Assembly: GCA_964017045.1 (NCBI GenBank)
Contig: OZ024810.1
Span: forward strand, 188,501 to 252,500
DNA length: 64,000 nt
Direction of reading: 5' to 3'
Origin: Omphiscola glabra
Taxonomy: Eukaryota; Mollusca; Gastropoda; Lymnaeidae
Numbering within the stretch: the stretch's first letter is position 1; every line of letters begins with the position of its first letter. Under the pieces are notes generated by a model. The model did not search any database. It saw only the letters and a program-made list of their open reading frames with translations, and was not told the origin of the DNA. A program made the translations under genes and the position numbers. Shown here in pieces: positions 1 to 10,795 of the stretch.

Positions 1-1569
1 TGGGCATGATATACAAAGCCCTATTGGACATGATATACAAAGCCCTATTGGACATGATATACAAAGCCCTATTGGACATGATATACAAAGCCCTATTGGA
101 CATGATATACAAAGCCCTATTGGACATGATATACAAAGCCCTATTGGACATGATATACAAAGCCCTATTGGGCATGATATACAAAGCCCTATTGGACATG
201 ATATACAAAGCCCTATTGGACATGATATACAAAGCCCTATTGGACATGATATACAAAGCCCTATTGGACATGATATACAAAGCCCTATTGGACATGATAT
301 ACAAAGCCCTATTGGACATGATATACAAAGCCCTATTGGGCATGATATACAAAGCCCTATTGGGCATGATATACAAAGCCCTATTTGACATGATATACAA
401 AGCCCTATTGGGCATGATATACAAAGCCCTATTGGGCATGATATACAAAGCCCTATTGGACATGATATACAAAGCCCTATTGGACATGATATACAAAGCC
501 CTATTGGACATGATATACAAAGCCCTATTGGACATGATATACAAAGCCCTATTGGGCATGATATACAAAGCCCTATTGGGCATGATATACAAAGCCCTAT
601 TGGACATGATATACAAAGCCCTATTGGACATGATATACAAAGCCCTATTGGACATGATATACAAAGCCCTATTGGACATGATATACAAAGCCCTATTGGA
701 CATGATATACAAAGCCCTATTGGACATGATATACAAAGCCCTATTGGACATGATATACAAAGCCCTATTGGACATGATATACAAAGCCCTATTGGACATG
801 ATATACAAAGCCCTATTGGACATGATATACAAAGCCCTATTGGACATGATATACAAAGCCCTATTGGGCATGATATACAAAGCCCTATTGGACATGATAT
901 ACAAAGCCCTATTGGACATGATATACAAAGCCCTATTGGACATGATATACAAAGCCCTATTGGACATGATATACAAAGCCCTATTGGACATGATATACAA
1001 AGCCCTATTGGACATGATATACAAAGCCCTATTGGACATGATATACAAAGCCCTATTGGGCATGATATACAAAGCCCTATTGGACATGATATACAAAGCC
1101 CTATTGGACATGATATACAAAGCCCTATTGGACATGATATACAAAGCCCTATTGGACATGATATACAAAGCCCTATTGGACATGATATACAAAGCCCTAT
1201 TGGACATGATATACAAAGCCCTATTGGGCATGATATACAAAGCCCTATTGGACATGATATACAAAGCCCTATTGGACATGATATACAAAGCCCTATTGGA
1301 CATGATATACAAAGCCCTATTGGACATGATATACAAAGCCCTATTGGACATGATATACAAAGCCCTATTGGGCATGATATACAAAGCCCTATTGGACATG
1401 ATATACAAAGCCCTATTGGACATGATATACAAAGCCCTATTGGGCATGATATACAAAGCCCTATTGGGCATGATATACAAAGCCCTATTGGACATGATAT
1501 ACAAAGCCCTATTGGACATGATATACAAAGCCCTATTGGACATGATATACAAAGCCCTATTTGACATGA
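1..1569. repeat. 24-bp minisatellite, about 65 copies, cut by window edge
   Basis: Tandem 24-bp unit that reads MIYKALLD on the + strand. Units are nearly identical; the main variation is one G/A site (Asp/Gly codon), with two units carrying a G-to-T change (Phe). Because 24 is divisible by three, the whole array stays open as a 528-codon frame ending just after the array. There is no signal peptide, splice context or non-repeat domain, so I treat it as a non-coding minisatellite. It starts at base 1, so its true length is unknown. Confidence 0.95.
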
Positions 1570-1679
1570 TACTAATCGCTATTTGTTTGTGAGCGTATAT
1601 AATCGTTTGTAAAATTGCGCTCATTAAAAGTAATATTCCCTTTATGAAAGACTTGACTTCGCCACCGATTCGAATAGAT

Positions 1680-1878
1680 AACCATAACACCTATAACTAT
1701 AACAACTATAACCATAACTATAACAACTATAACAACTATAACTATAACAACTATAACTATAACAACTATAACTATAACAACTATAACTATAACAACTATA
1801 ACTATAACAACTATAACTATAACAACTATAACACCTACAACTATAACAACTATAACACCTACAACTATAACAACTATA
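1680..1878. repeat. 15-bp AT-rich minisatellite (tataacaactataac)
   Basis: About 13 copies of a 15-bp unit built from TATAAC hexamers and an AACTATAAC nonamer. Both strands are open across it by period, which gives low-complexity Tyr/Asn and Ile/Val frames without coding support. Confidence 0.9.
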
Positions 1879-2265
1879 TAACTATACACATACAAACAAG
1901 GGAAATCAAATTATTTTTTTAAAGATATAAATAAAATATATCCTATATATTAAAAGATTTAGGGTCGGTTTAGGGTTGATCCCATCATCCCATGGTATAT
2001 AATAAAACATCCTCGAACATTCGATCTCGTCATAATATGTTTTATTGAATCTCAAACAATGAGGTAAGTTCATTTTTTTTACTTAAATTTTTTCCGGATA
2101 TCTCTGAAATTGTTTATCAAACTTTTCTCTTTTTTTCCTCCCCGAAATCCTTTTCTCTAAATAAAACAATAAAATTATCAATTAATGTGTATTTATTTTA
2201 TGCAAAGATTTTCTCCAATTTTTATTCATCCTCTGTAATAACACAAGCTCTTCAGTTGAACGTAT
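1879..2265. other. AT-rich unique spacer
   Basis: About 390 bases between two arrays, AT-rich, with no supported gene, RNA or element. It carries the phrase TTTAGGGTCGGTTTAGGGTTGA near 1958, a weak telomere-like fragment. Confidence 0.5.
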
Positions 2266-2749
2266 TCTGTTACGGTAATTTATTGTGTTACGGTAATTTA
2301 TTGTGTTACGGTAATTTATTGTGTTACGGTAATTTATTGTGTTACGGTAATTTATTGTGTTACGGTAATTTATTGTGTTAAGGTAATTTATTGTTTTACG
2401 GTAATTTATTGTGTTACGGTAATTAATTGTGTCAAGGTAATTTATTGTTTTACGGTAATTTTTGTTACGGTAATTTCTTGTGTTAAGGTAATTTCTTGTG
2501 TTACGGTAATTTCTTGTGTTACGGTAATTTATTTTGATAGGGTAATATATTGTGATCGGGTAATATTTTGTGATAGGGTAATATATTGTGATCGGGTTAT
2601 ATTTTGTGATAGGGTAATATATTGTGATCGGGTAATATTTTGTGATAGGGTAATATATTGTGATAGGGTAATATATTGTGATAGGGTAATATATTGTGAT
2701 AAGGTAATATATTGTGATAGGGTAATATATTGTGATAAGGTAATATATT
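2266..2749. repeat. 18-bp minisatellite in two subfamilies
   Basis: About 27 copies of an 18-bp unit. The left half (to about 2530) is TTACGGTAATTTATTGTG; the right half is the diverged GATAGGGTAATATATTGT. The boundary between the two sequence types is sharp, as expected if each half was homogenised separately. Long frames on both strands are periodicity artefacts. Confidence 0.92.
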
Positions 2750-2826
2750 AACATTGTTTAAATCTGTTTATAAAGCTATAAACACAACAACAAATACAAA
2801 AATAAAATTATTTTAAAACTTTTCCC

Positions 2827-3147
2827 AAACCGAAACATCTAACCCTAATCAAACCGAAACATCTAACACTATATAATCAAACCGAAACATCTAACCCTAA
2901 CCCTAATCAAACCAAAACATCTAACCCTAACCCTAATCAAACCAAAACATCTAACCCTAACCCTAATCAAACCGAAACATCTAACCGTAACCCTAATCAA
3001 ACCAAAACATCTAACCCTAACCCTAATCAAACCGAAACATCTAACCCTAACCCTAACCAAACCGAAACATCTAACCCTAACCCTAATCAAACCGAAACAT
3101 CTAACCCTAACCCTAACCAAACCGAAACATCTAACCCTAACCCTAAC
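2827..3147. repeat. 30-bp array containing telomere-like CTAACCCTAACCCTAA
   Basis: About 11 copies of a 30-bp unit consisting of AAACCGAAACAT followed by CTAACCCTAACCCTAATC. Each unit holds two and a bit CCCTAA repeats, the C-strand of the metazoan telomere repeat TTAGGG. The first two units are shorter and irregular. The spacer between telomeric blocks is conserved, so this is a satellite-like array and not a plain telomere. Confidence 0.92.
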
Positions 3148-3211
3148 ATTGAACATATTTTATTATTGAAATTTACATTCACACAATTCACTTTGATGAT
3201 ATGAAATGTTC

Positions 3212-3264
3212 AGAGGTGCACACTCACACTGACATTCACACTCACATTCACACTCACACTCACA
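3212..3264. repeat. CACTCA/CATTCA microsatellite
   Basis: Short run of about nine 6-bp units alternating CACTCA and CATTCA. Confidence 0.85.
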
Positions 3265-3307
3265 CAATTTTATAAATTTAATTATTAGTGGAATAACACA
3301 AATGTAA

Positions 3308-3460
3308 ACCCAATTCTCTCATCAGATGGATACATGAATACACATATTTATAACTCGATGTCCAATTTGCTCATCAAATGGATACATGGATACACATATG
3401 TATTGTCCAATTTGCTCATCAGATGGAAACATGGATACACATATTTATATCTCGTTGTCC
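3308..3460. repeat. Three diverged copies of a roughly 50-bp unit
   Basis: The phrase GCTCATCAGATGGATACATG and the following ATACACATATTTATA recur three times with point changes and one internal shortening. Older and more diverged than most arrays here. Confidence 0.8.
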
Positions 3461-4021
3461 CATTCTATCATGATATAGATGGATAACAGGTTGCCAATTC
3501 TTTAACGTACAATTTACTTTAAAAAAACTCCCTAACTCCAAACATTAACGAACAAAACTATTTGTTTACGAATGCAATTATTATTAAATTGATGAAATAT
3601 GACACTAAAAATAAAACTCGTATGTGGCTACGTCACGTCTTTATGAGTCTAAGGGCTATAACCCGGCAAACAATGGCGGCGGCAATGCGTGAACTTCCCA
3701 TCTATTAAAGTTAATTGACAAAGCATACATTCAGGTATAGGGCTTACTCCCCCACCCCTAACACAACCCGCCTATATATATTAGTATTCTAAGTCCCACC
3801 CCCTATTCACCGCAGATTGAACACACCAACAATTTCCGTCAAGTAACAAGAAAATAACAGTTACGAAACTCCGGGCGGTATTTTCAAGAATCTCATTTAG
3901 CGCAGTTATAGCTTCTTTTACTTAGCGCGTTATTAAACATCTGGGGGCGCTAATGACATTGTTACATAGACAAATATATATTCTGATGTTAGATGATCAA
4001 GAGCCATGAGTCTGTTTTAGA
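3461..4021. other. Unique spacer, no gene seen
   Basis: About 560 bases of unique sequence. Both strands have only short frames. No exon, RNA gene or transposon end could be supported. Confidence 0.5.
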
Positions 4022-4061
4022 ACATTTAGCGTAATCATTTAGCGTAATCATTTAGCGTAAT
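4022..4061. repeat. 13-bp unit, three copies
   Basis: AGCGTAATCATTT repeated three times without a mismatch. Confidence 0.85.
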
Positions 4062-4127
4062 CAGTGCTCACGCTAGGTTTATAATCATGAAGCTTACGAA
4101 CTTACGAGGGTAAAAGCAGTCACGAAG

Positions 4128-4352
4128 ATCGGACAAAGACAGGACAAAGGCAGGACAAAGACAGGACATAGGCAGGACATAGGCAGAACAAAGACTGGAC
4201 AAAGACAGGACATAGACAACACATAGGCAGGACAAAGACTGGACATAGGCAGGACAAAGACAGGACATAGGCAGGACAAAGACAGGACATAGGCAGGACC
4301 AAGACTTGACATAGGCAGGACATAGGCAGGACATAGGCAGGACATAGGCAGG
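4128..4352. repeat. 11-bp minisatellite (aggacaaagac / aggacataggc)
   Basis: About 20 copies of an 11-bp unit with two interspersed variants. Because 11 is not divisible by three, all three minus-strand frames read through the repeat in rotation and give Cys/Leu/Ser-rich frames with no coding meaning. Confidence 0.92.
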
Positions 4353-4570
4353 AAGATGTTTCCCAAAGAAGTACGTAGGAATTCCATTTGAAGTTTCTAT
4401 GTTAATCAACATGTGCTTGTAGAAACTTCTTTGAAGCATATTTGAAATCAATGATGTTGACTTAGTACAATGAAAACAACATTGGGAGAATTGATTTCAA
4501 ATATAGAAACTTAGTCATGCGTGAAACTTTGGAAGCAGAGCCGAGAAAATTACCAGTACGACACTGGTCC

Positions 4571-4912
4571 TTGTGTTAGCCCATCACCTGACTGATCCTA
4601 TATGTCTCCTTGTGTTCGCCCATACCTGGCTGATCCTATGTCTCCTTGTGTTGGCCCATACCTGGCTGATCCTATGTCTCCTTGTGTTGGCCCATACCTG
4701 GCTGATCCTATGTCTCCTTGTGTTCGCCCATACCTGGCTGATCCTATGTCTCCTTGTGTTCGCCCAACAACCAGGTGATCCTATGTCTCCTTGTGTTAGA
4801 CCATCACCCAGCTGATCCTATGTCTCCCTGTGTTAGCCCAACACCCAGCTGATCCAATGTCTCCTTGTGTTAGCCCAACACCCAGCTGATCCTATGTCTC
4901 CCTGTGTTAGCT
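4571..4912. repeat. 36-bp minisatellite, about 9-10 copies
   Basis: Units share CTGATCCTATGTCTCC and a GTGTT(C/A)GCCCA segment. The left copies are nearly identical; copies right of about 4770 diverge (ACACCCAGCTGATCC), a typical array edge. Confidence 0.9.
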
Positions 4913-5095
4913 CATCAGTAAAGGTCTCCACTTACTGGACGGATGAACATTTACATTGAACGCAACAAACAAAATGGATGAACATTTAAACATCAAAAAT
5001 AGATGCTTGACCGCTTGACCGTCCCTTATATTAGACATGGCGTCATTGACGTGTGTGTGTGTGCAAGCGAGTTTGCAAGATTTGTCTTTGTTAAA

Positions 5096-5265
5096 TGGGC
5101 CGTTCGCAATACGTCACGCTCCGAAGGGGGAGGGGGGAGTCGAGACAGAAAATCGTTTAGGAAACATTTAAAGACTTTTTTGTTTAATAGATTTGATGAC
5201 ACCAGAGCGCAGTGAGCATGGATACCAGCGCTATAGAACTATCCAATCAATCAATCAATCAATTT
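5096..5265 (+). mobile_element. Possible 3' remnant of a non-LTR retrotransposon
   Basis: The + frame ends KSFRKHLKTFLFNRFDD, then a stop at 5213-5215. A basic helix of the form SFK..LKTFLF just before the stop is common at the C-terminus of LINE reverse-transcriptase ORFs. It is followed by GCGCTATAGAAC and a short (CAAT)n tail at about 5246-5262, the layout of a LINE 3' end. No catalytic RT motif is present, so only the last tens of codons and the tail remain. The identification rests on motif resemblance and position relative to the tail. Confidence 0.4.
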
Positions 5266-5503
5266 GTGACGTCACACACAAAAAATAGTCTACAATTTTC
5301 CAATTTAGAAAAATCTATATTCAATTAATTTTAAAAACATTAATTTGAGGTCGAAATTGCCCCAGATATTATAGGTACCGTGAACCCCAGTCGCGTACAC
5401 CTTTTGCACATATTGAAAAGTGACGCAAAAACTGTTTGGGCCATTTTACATTCGGTTTGGGGACGCCTTCGTTGCCTTACATCACTGTTTTCTAATAATC
5501 CAT

Positions 5504-5589
5504 CTTAATCCATTATGGGTTAGGGTTAGGGTTAATCCATTATGGGTTAGGGTTAATCCATTATGGGTTAGGGTTAATCCATTATGGGA
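5504..5589. repeat. 21-bp array containing GGGTTAGGGTTA
   Basis: About four copies of a unit AATCCATTATGGGTTAGGGT(T); one copy has an extra TTAGGG. Another interstitial telomere-like array, here with the G-rich strand on +. Confidence 0.88.
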
Positions 5590-5660
5590 CAATGTCCAAG
5601 AATAAAATAAAATCTTAGGTCAGTTATGACTTTTGGGTATGTTTTCAATTTTTTTAGGAG

Positions 5661-5742
5661 TTACGTGACACTAAGGGGGAAGGGGTTAAGAATTTGTAAC
5701 AGGGGGAGGGGGGTATGAAAAGGTCAATTTAGTGTAACGTAA
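5661..5742. mobile_element. Short palindromic MITE-like element with G-rich core
   Basis: TTACGTGACACTAA (5661-5674) is matched by its near-perfect reverse complement TTAGTGTAACGTAA (5729-5742), flanking a core of GGGGGAAGGGG and AGGGGGAGGGGGG. The inverted repeat plus purine core looks like a small non-autonomous DNA element. No target duplication was identified, and the family is unknown to me. Confidence 0.45.
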
Positions 5743-5744
5743 TT

Positions 5745-6900
5745 TACAACGATTCCTAAGATGGAAAAGGGAAGTCGGTCTGAAATAAATGGTCACCCTA
5801 GCCCTACGGGAAGACTAGGGAGTCTCAAATTAATGTGATCTTTTCAAAAACCGAGATTCTCATATATTTTATCAGTTCAGACTAATTTGAGTAAACATCT
5901 CAACTTTTCTCTGCTTCTTCACCCCCCCCCCCTCTTACCCTTTTAGACCTACGCCTACGTCCAGGCTAACTAAACAATCATTCATCGAGTTGACCGGCGT
6001 CAATCATACATCAATCATACATCAATCCTAGCACAATTCAGCCGCCTTGCAATTTAAACTCCTACCCACCCCTTTTCTCTCCACTGTTTAGGGGAAGAGA
6101 CCCCACTGAACCCAGTGATTAAACCTCAACGTCGCTCCCTCGGTCCATTCGCTTCCGCCATGTTGGTCGAGGCGGTCAGCGCGGTCCGGAAGTACTCTAG
6201 CCATAAAGCCGAACGAAATCTTTTAATAAGGGAACAGCACCGGAGCCGCGACCAAAAGTCAGCCGACCGTCATCAAATGGGCGGAGCCCCGTATCCATTA
6301 CGTTATACTGGTGGCACCGCCGAGCACGGACGCAAAACTGCATCGCATTGTTCCCCCTTTGAGCCGAGCTTTCGCCGGACTGGGCTAGGGCGCCCTATTC
6401 AGGGGGGCAAAAAACACCCCCTCTATTATTCATCGGTGCGCATCGTATGACAAGCCCCCTAATCCTTCAATGGGGGGTAAAACCCATCGTAATATTTCGT
6501 TTTTAGATCCCCTCTGCAATACTTCCTTAATCCGATATGTCCTTATGAAACGGCCCACGGAATAATGCGGTATTGAAATGTAACTCTGGTGTTCGGAGGT
6601 GGGGAGGGGGGGGGGCATCAAAGGAGACAAAACAATCGGAAGATAAAGAAACGGGAGGGGTTCAGTGGGGGGGGGGGGGGTCCTTGGGTCTATGAGAAAA
6701 ATGGGTTGAGAGCCTAACGTAACGTGTTCGCCCTCGTTATGAGCTTCGCGTTTTGTCATGTGAACAGAAGACACCTAAGCCGACACGAGATGTCCTCAGG
6801 ATTACAGGGAGAAGCCGATCTCTATCCGAGCAAGCTGTCGAGGGTCAGTGTAACTTTTGGGGCGTCAATTTTTGCGACATCCGGAGGTAGAAGAATCAAG
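5745..6900. other. Unique region with a GC-richer patch (about 6100-6850), no gene assigned
   Basis: Unlike the AT-rich surroundings, about 6100-6850 is GC-richer, contains homopolymer G runs (6600-6615, 6665-6680) and lacks tandem structure. Short frames occur on both strands (for example 6115-6450 +), but none resembles a known domain and splice contexts are not convincing. A diverged element or regulatory island is possible. A small 11-bp triplet (ATCAATCATAC) lies at about 6000-6027. Confidence 0.35.
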
Positions 6901-7497
6901 TATTTCTAGTTAGTACTACATAAGCTCGCTATATCTTAATATCTAAATGACGGATTTCATATCACAGCTTAGCTAATCAAATGAAGGCTCAGTTTAGGGC
7001 TATCCAAAAGGTAGAACATTCAAGGAGATGGGGCAGTGCAGGGACAGATGGAGTTTAAAAAACTGAACAAATATTGACATGTATGGATAAGTAGGTATAT
7101 AATTAAATATTCAGGGAGATTTCCATTTAAAACACAGTATTTCTCAGTGACATGCTTTTTGAATTCAAAAGAAATATTATTCAGTCAAACTTGATACAGA
7201 TATAAATTACTATTATGTAGGTACTCCAGCTAAAAATTTTCAAATACATCTGACGTACACAAAGAGTATATATCATTGGAAAAAGTTGGATTTAAGCTTT
7301 CCAGTAACACCAAGATAACTTTTCTAACATTTAATTATAGGAGAAAAGTTATGAATTTTTGAGTGGTATATAATTTATATTTCCCAACTATTTGGCTTTG
7401 TATATAATTGTTAAAACTGTGATTCAATTATTACTCTTTTTCTACTATTTTACTTGTATCTTTTTTGGCTATTACAGTTAAAAAGCTCAACTTTGGA
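6901..7497. other. AT-rich unique sequence, nothing recognised
   Basis: About 600 bases, AT-rich, no long frames, no transposon ends or RNA gene that I can recognise. Confidence 0.5.
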
Positions 7498-7577
7498 AAA
7501 GTCATTTCCAAAAGTCATTTCCAAAAGTCATTTCCAAAAGTCATTTCCAAAAGTCATTTCCAAAAGTCATTTCCAAT
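7498..7577. repeat. 13-bp unit (gtcatttccaaaa), six copies
   Basis: Six essentially perfect copies of a 13-bp unit, preceded by a partial copy (GGAAAAGTCATTTCC). Confidence 0.92.
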
Positions 7578-8639
7578 ACAATGTTAAACAAGACAAAACA
7601 CACGAATAGTAAATGAACTTATTCTATTTGATCAAATATGATTTCATGAGCATATAACGAGGATAAGGACACGTGTCAAAAATGTAATTTTACAAAAAAT
7701 GACTTAATTTCTAAACCAAAAAATGTATTACATAAAATTTTCAATACAAACAGATAATGTCCATCTAATAGTTTGGTAAATTTATAATAAATAAAATGCA
7801 GACCAGAAAATGTGTGCAATGTTAGAACAAATATTTGATGAAAAGCGACGACGGCCGAGACATTTGTCAACACTTAAAGAGAGAACTTTGAAGCTTAGAA
7901 AGCTACTACAAGGAAATGTTCAGAGCAGATGTCAAATAGATGAATAGATAGTGACAAACCAAATGTAATAGAATGCTCAAATATTACAATTTAAAAATGC
8001 TATACAAAATTCAAAATGTCACGTGATCTGTCGACATTGATGTCCATTTTTAACATAACTTTTAAACTAATAATGCGAACTCAATGAAATCTTAAGTACA
8101 AATAGACAGTGACAATCTCAAATGAATAAAGTATTGAATGATAAAATATAAATTGACAATTATAATATATTCACTCAAACTTGATACAGATTACAACGCT
8201 ACAATAAAAAAATATACAAGTTTAATAAAGGTAAATACGAGTCTTCTATAATTATACCAACACAAACATTATCTTTAAGATATCATAAAAGATATGTTAC
8301 GATCACTATTATATGCGTATAATTATAGGTAAATGTCAGTTACTAGATTATACACACACATAATACATAGGAATATATCTATATTACGCCTATGGTAGTA
8401 TGAACTGTCATGATCATGTTGATCTGAGATGTGACCTAACGAACAGTTTAGAAAGTATTGCAAGGTTGAGGGAGGGGGTCAGGTCAGGTCCTGGTAGAAT
8501 AATGTATTTGTTCTTAATAGCAACAACTTAAATAATGTACATTAATGTCGTTCCCATGTGTTCCCGTAGAACTCGAAAACCTTATTGTAAACACTGAAAG
8601 CCGACTGAAAACCGAAATTCTAAAACCGAAAAATGAACC
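7578..8639. other. AT-rich unique sequence, nothing recognised
   Basis: About 1.06 kb of AT-rich sequence. Only short frames; no splice-flanked coding segment or transposon terminus could be supported. Confidence 0.5.
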
Positions 8640-8975
8640 TGAACTCCACACAGTATCCATATGGAGTTCAGACTCTGAATGTCACTTAAATTATGGATAC
8701 TGTGTGGAGTTCAGACTCTGAATGTCACTTAAATTATGGATACTGTGTGGCGTTCAGACTCTGAATGTCACTTAAATTATGGATACTGTGTGGCGTTCAG
8801 ACTCTGAATGTTACTTTAATTATGGATACTGTGTGGCGTTCAGACTCTGAATGTCACTTAAATTATGGATACTGTGTGGAGTTCAGACTCTGAATGGCAC
8901 TTAAATTAATGATATTCTGTGGAGTTCAGACTCTGAATGTCACTAATGTGGAGTTCAGGCTCTGAATGTCACTTG
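8640..8975. repeat. 43-bp minisatellite with an inverted half-unit at its left edge
   Basis: Seven to eight copies of a unit containing GTTCAGACTCTGAATGTCAC and TTAAATTATGGATACTGTG. The left edge (8641-8660, GAACTCCACACAGTATCCAT) is the exact reverse complement of the unit segment ATGGATACTGTGTGGAGTTC, so the array opens with a hairpin-forming inverted copy. The last copies lose the TTAAATTATGGATAC part. Confidence 0.9.
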
Positions 8976-9409
8976 AACATCTAAAAAGATAAGTTGCTTG
9001 TGTGTCGTAACAATAGTAACATGACAAAACAGTTGAACATCTAAATGGATAAGTTGTTACTGTATCGTGACAAAACTGTTCAACATCTAAATCGATCAAT
9101 TACGCACCAACACAAAACTAAAATACTATTTAATTTTTTTAAAGAAAATAAATTATGTACATGTAAATGTGTATATGTAAATCTGGCTGTACACATTATA
9201 TGAACCCACACAAGCACAAACACTCATACATAAAAATGTGTCTGGATTAATATTTCGCAAATCAAGAAGGTCATCAACCCATAGACCCCCTCCCCCTTCC
9301 CCACAAAATACCCCGACTGCTTTCATCGTCAGACCATAATTTTTAAAAATTAAACAATTAAAAACCTCCAAGAAATTCCCCCACGTTTCAGCAATTAGTC
9401 CCCTCACCT
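8976..9409. other. Spacer with short diverged repeats
   Basis: AACATCTAAA(T/A)GGATAAGTTG recurs about three times between 8970 and 9100. The rest is unique and AT-rich, with no supported gene. Confidence 0.5.
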
Positions 9410-9810
9410 ACACAACATGGTGGTTATAGCTCTCACCCTTTCCATTGCTAGTCTTCTCGACACAACATGGTGGTTATAGCTCTCACCCTTTCCATTGCTA
9501 GTCTTCTCGACACAACATGGTGGTTATAGCTCTCACCCTTTCCATTGCTAGTCTTCTCGACACAACATGGTGGTTATAGCTCTCACCCTTTCCATTGCTA
9601 GTCTTCTCGACACAACATGGTGGTTATAGCTCTCACCCTTTCCATTGCTAAACTCCTCGACACAACATGGTGGTTATAGCTCTCACCCTTTCAATAGCTA
9701 AACTCCTCGACACAACATGGTGGTTATAGCTCTCACCCTTTCCATTGCTAAACTCCTCGACACAATATGGTGGTTATAGATCTCACCCTTTCAATTGCTA
9801 GACTCCCAGC
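9410..9810. repeat. 50-bp minisatellite, 8 copies
   Basis: Unit contains CGACACAACATGGTGGTTAT followed by AGCTCTCACCCTTTCCATTG. Left copies carry CTAGTCTTCT, right copies CTAAACTCCT, so two subfamilies sit in blocks. Confidence 0.94.
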
Positions 9811-10224
9811 TCTGCGTTCAACAGTGCGGCCACGATGGAGCAATTAACCCTCCCTTTCCCGGTGTGCAGCCAATAGATTTGTTTTTTCCAACTTGCGAAA
9901 TACAATTGATATTTAACCTTCTAGTTGGAACCAATGGCAGTCCTCCCCCTCTCCTTACCAAACTTTTGTTTTATAATGAACGACTTCGTTTTTTGCTCTG
10001 TTTTTGCTCCGGTAGCGATTACACAATCAACATGTAGCAATGTAGCAATCAGAATTTTAGATTTACAAAACAGATCGATAGCACAGTGAAATGATACCGC
10101 AAATGATGTTTCTAAACCAAACTGTGCAAGGTCTCAAGAAATTGATGCCATTTATTTAAACGGAGACACAGACATTTTTAAGGAAAGGAATCATACGTTA
10201 TAGGGAATAATTGGACAGAACATA
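9811..10224. other. Unique spacer with homeodomain-like AT motifs
   Basis: About 400 bases of unique sequence. It includes GCAATTAACC (about 9839) and TTTATAATGAAC (about 9969), which resemble homeodomain core sites. An 80-codon frame (9795-10037) starts inside the neighbouring repeat and has no recognisable domain. Confidence 0.35.
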
Positions 10225-10612
10225 CATATACATATCGGAACAATAAACAAACATACATATCTTGGAACAATGAACAAACATACATATCTGGGAACAATGA
10301 ACAAACATACATATATGGGAACGATGAATAAACATACATATCTGGGAACAATGAATAAACATACATATCTGGGAACGATGAATAAACATACATATCTGGG
10401 AACGATGAACAAACATACATATCTGGGAACAATGAATAAACATACATATCTGAGAACAATGAATAAACATACATATCTGGGAACAATGAATAAACATACA
10501 TATCTGGGAACGATGAATAAACATACATATCTGGGAACGATGAACAAACATACATATCTGGGAACGATGAATAAACATACATATCTGGGAACGATGAACA
10601 AACATATGTATC
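10225..10612. repeat. 27-bp minisatellite, about 14 copies
   Basis: Unit reads MNKHTYLGT on +, with G/A variation (AACGATGAA versus AACAATGAA; AACAAAC versus AATAAAC). The three minus frames and the + frame stay open only because of the period. Confidence 0.94.
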
Positions 10613-10795
10613 TCAAAAACGGGAAAAAATTTATAATTTCCCGAAACCACTTCTAAAATATCAGTAATAATGTTATCCAATGGGAAATAAATATTAAGTC
10701 AAGAATTGCTAAGAGTTGTACGTATGTACGCATGTACATATGTCATTTTGTGTGTGGGCCAATCGGATGTGATGTTTTAACACTAATGATTAATT

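Noticed and set aside
6..1592. 528-codon frame repeating MIYKALLD
   Set aside because: Entirely explained by a stop-free 24-bp unit. It has no non-repetitive domain, no signal peptide and no splice or UTR context; similar frames arise in every array whose unit is divisible by three.
2827..3147. True telomere
   Set aside because: The CCCTAA words are interrupted by a constant 12-bp spacer and the region lies internally between other arrays, so it is an interstitial telomere-like array.
6115..6450. 111-codon frame in a GC-richer patch
   Set aside because: No recognisable domain, an overlapping minus-strand frame of similar size, and no convincing splice sites. Kept only as an unexplained unique region.
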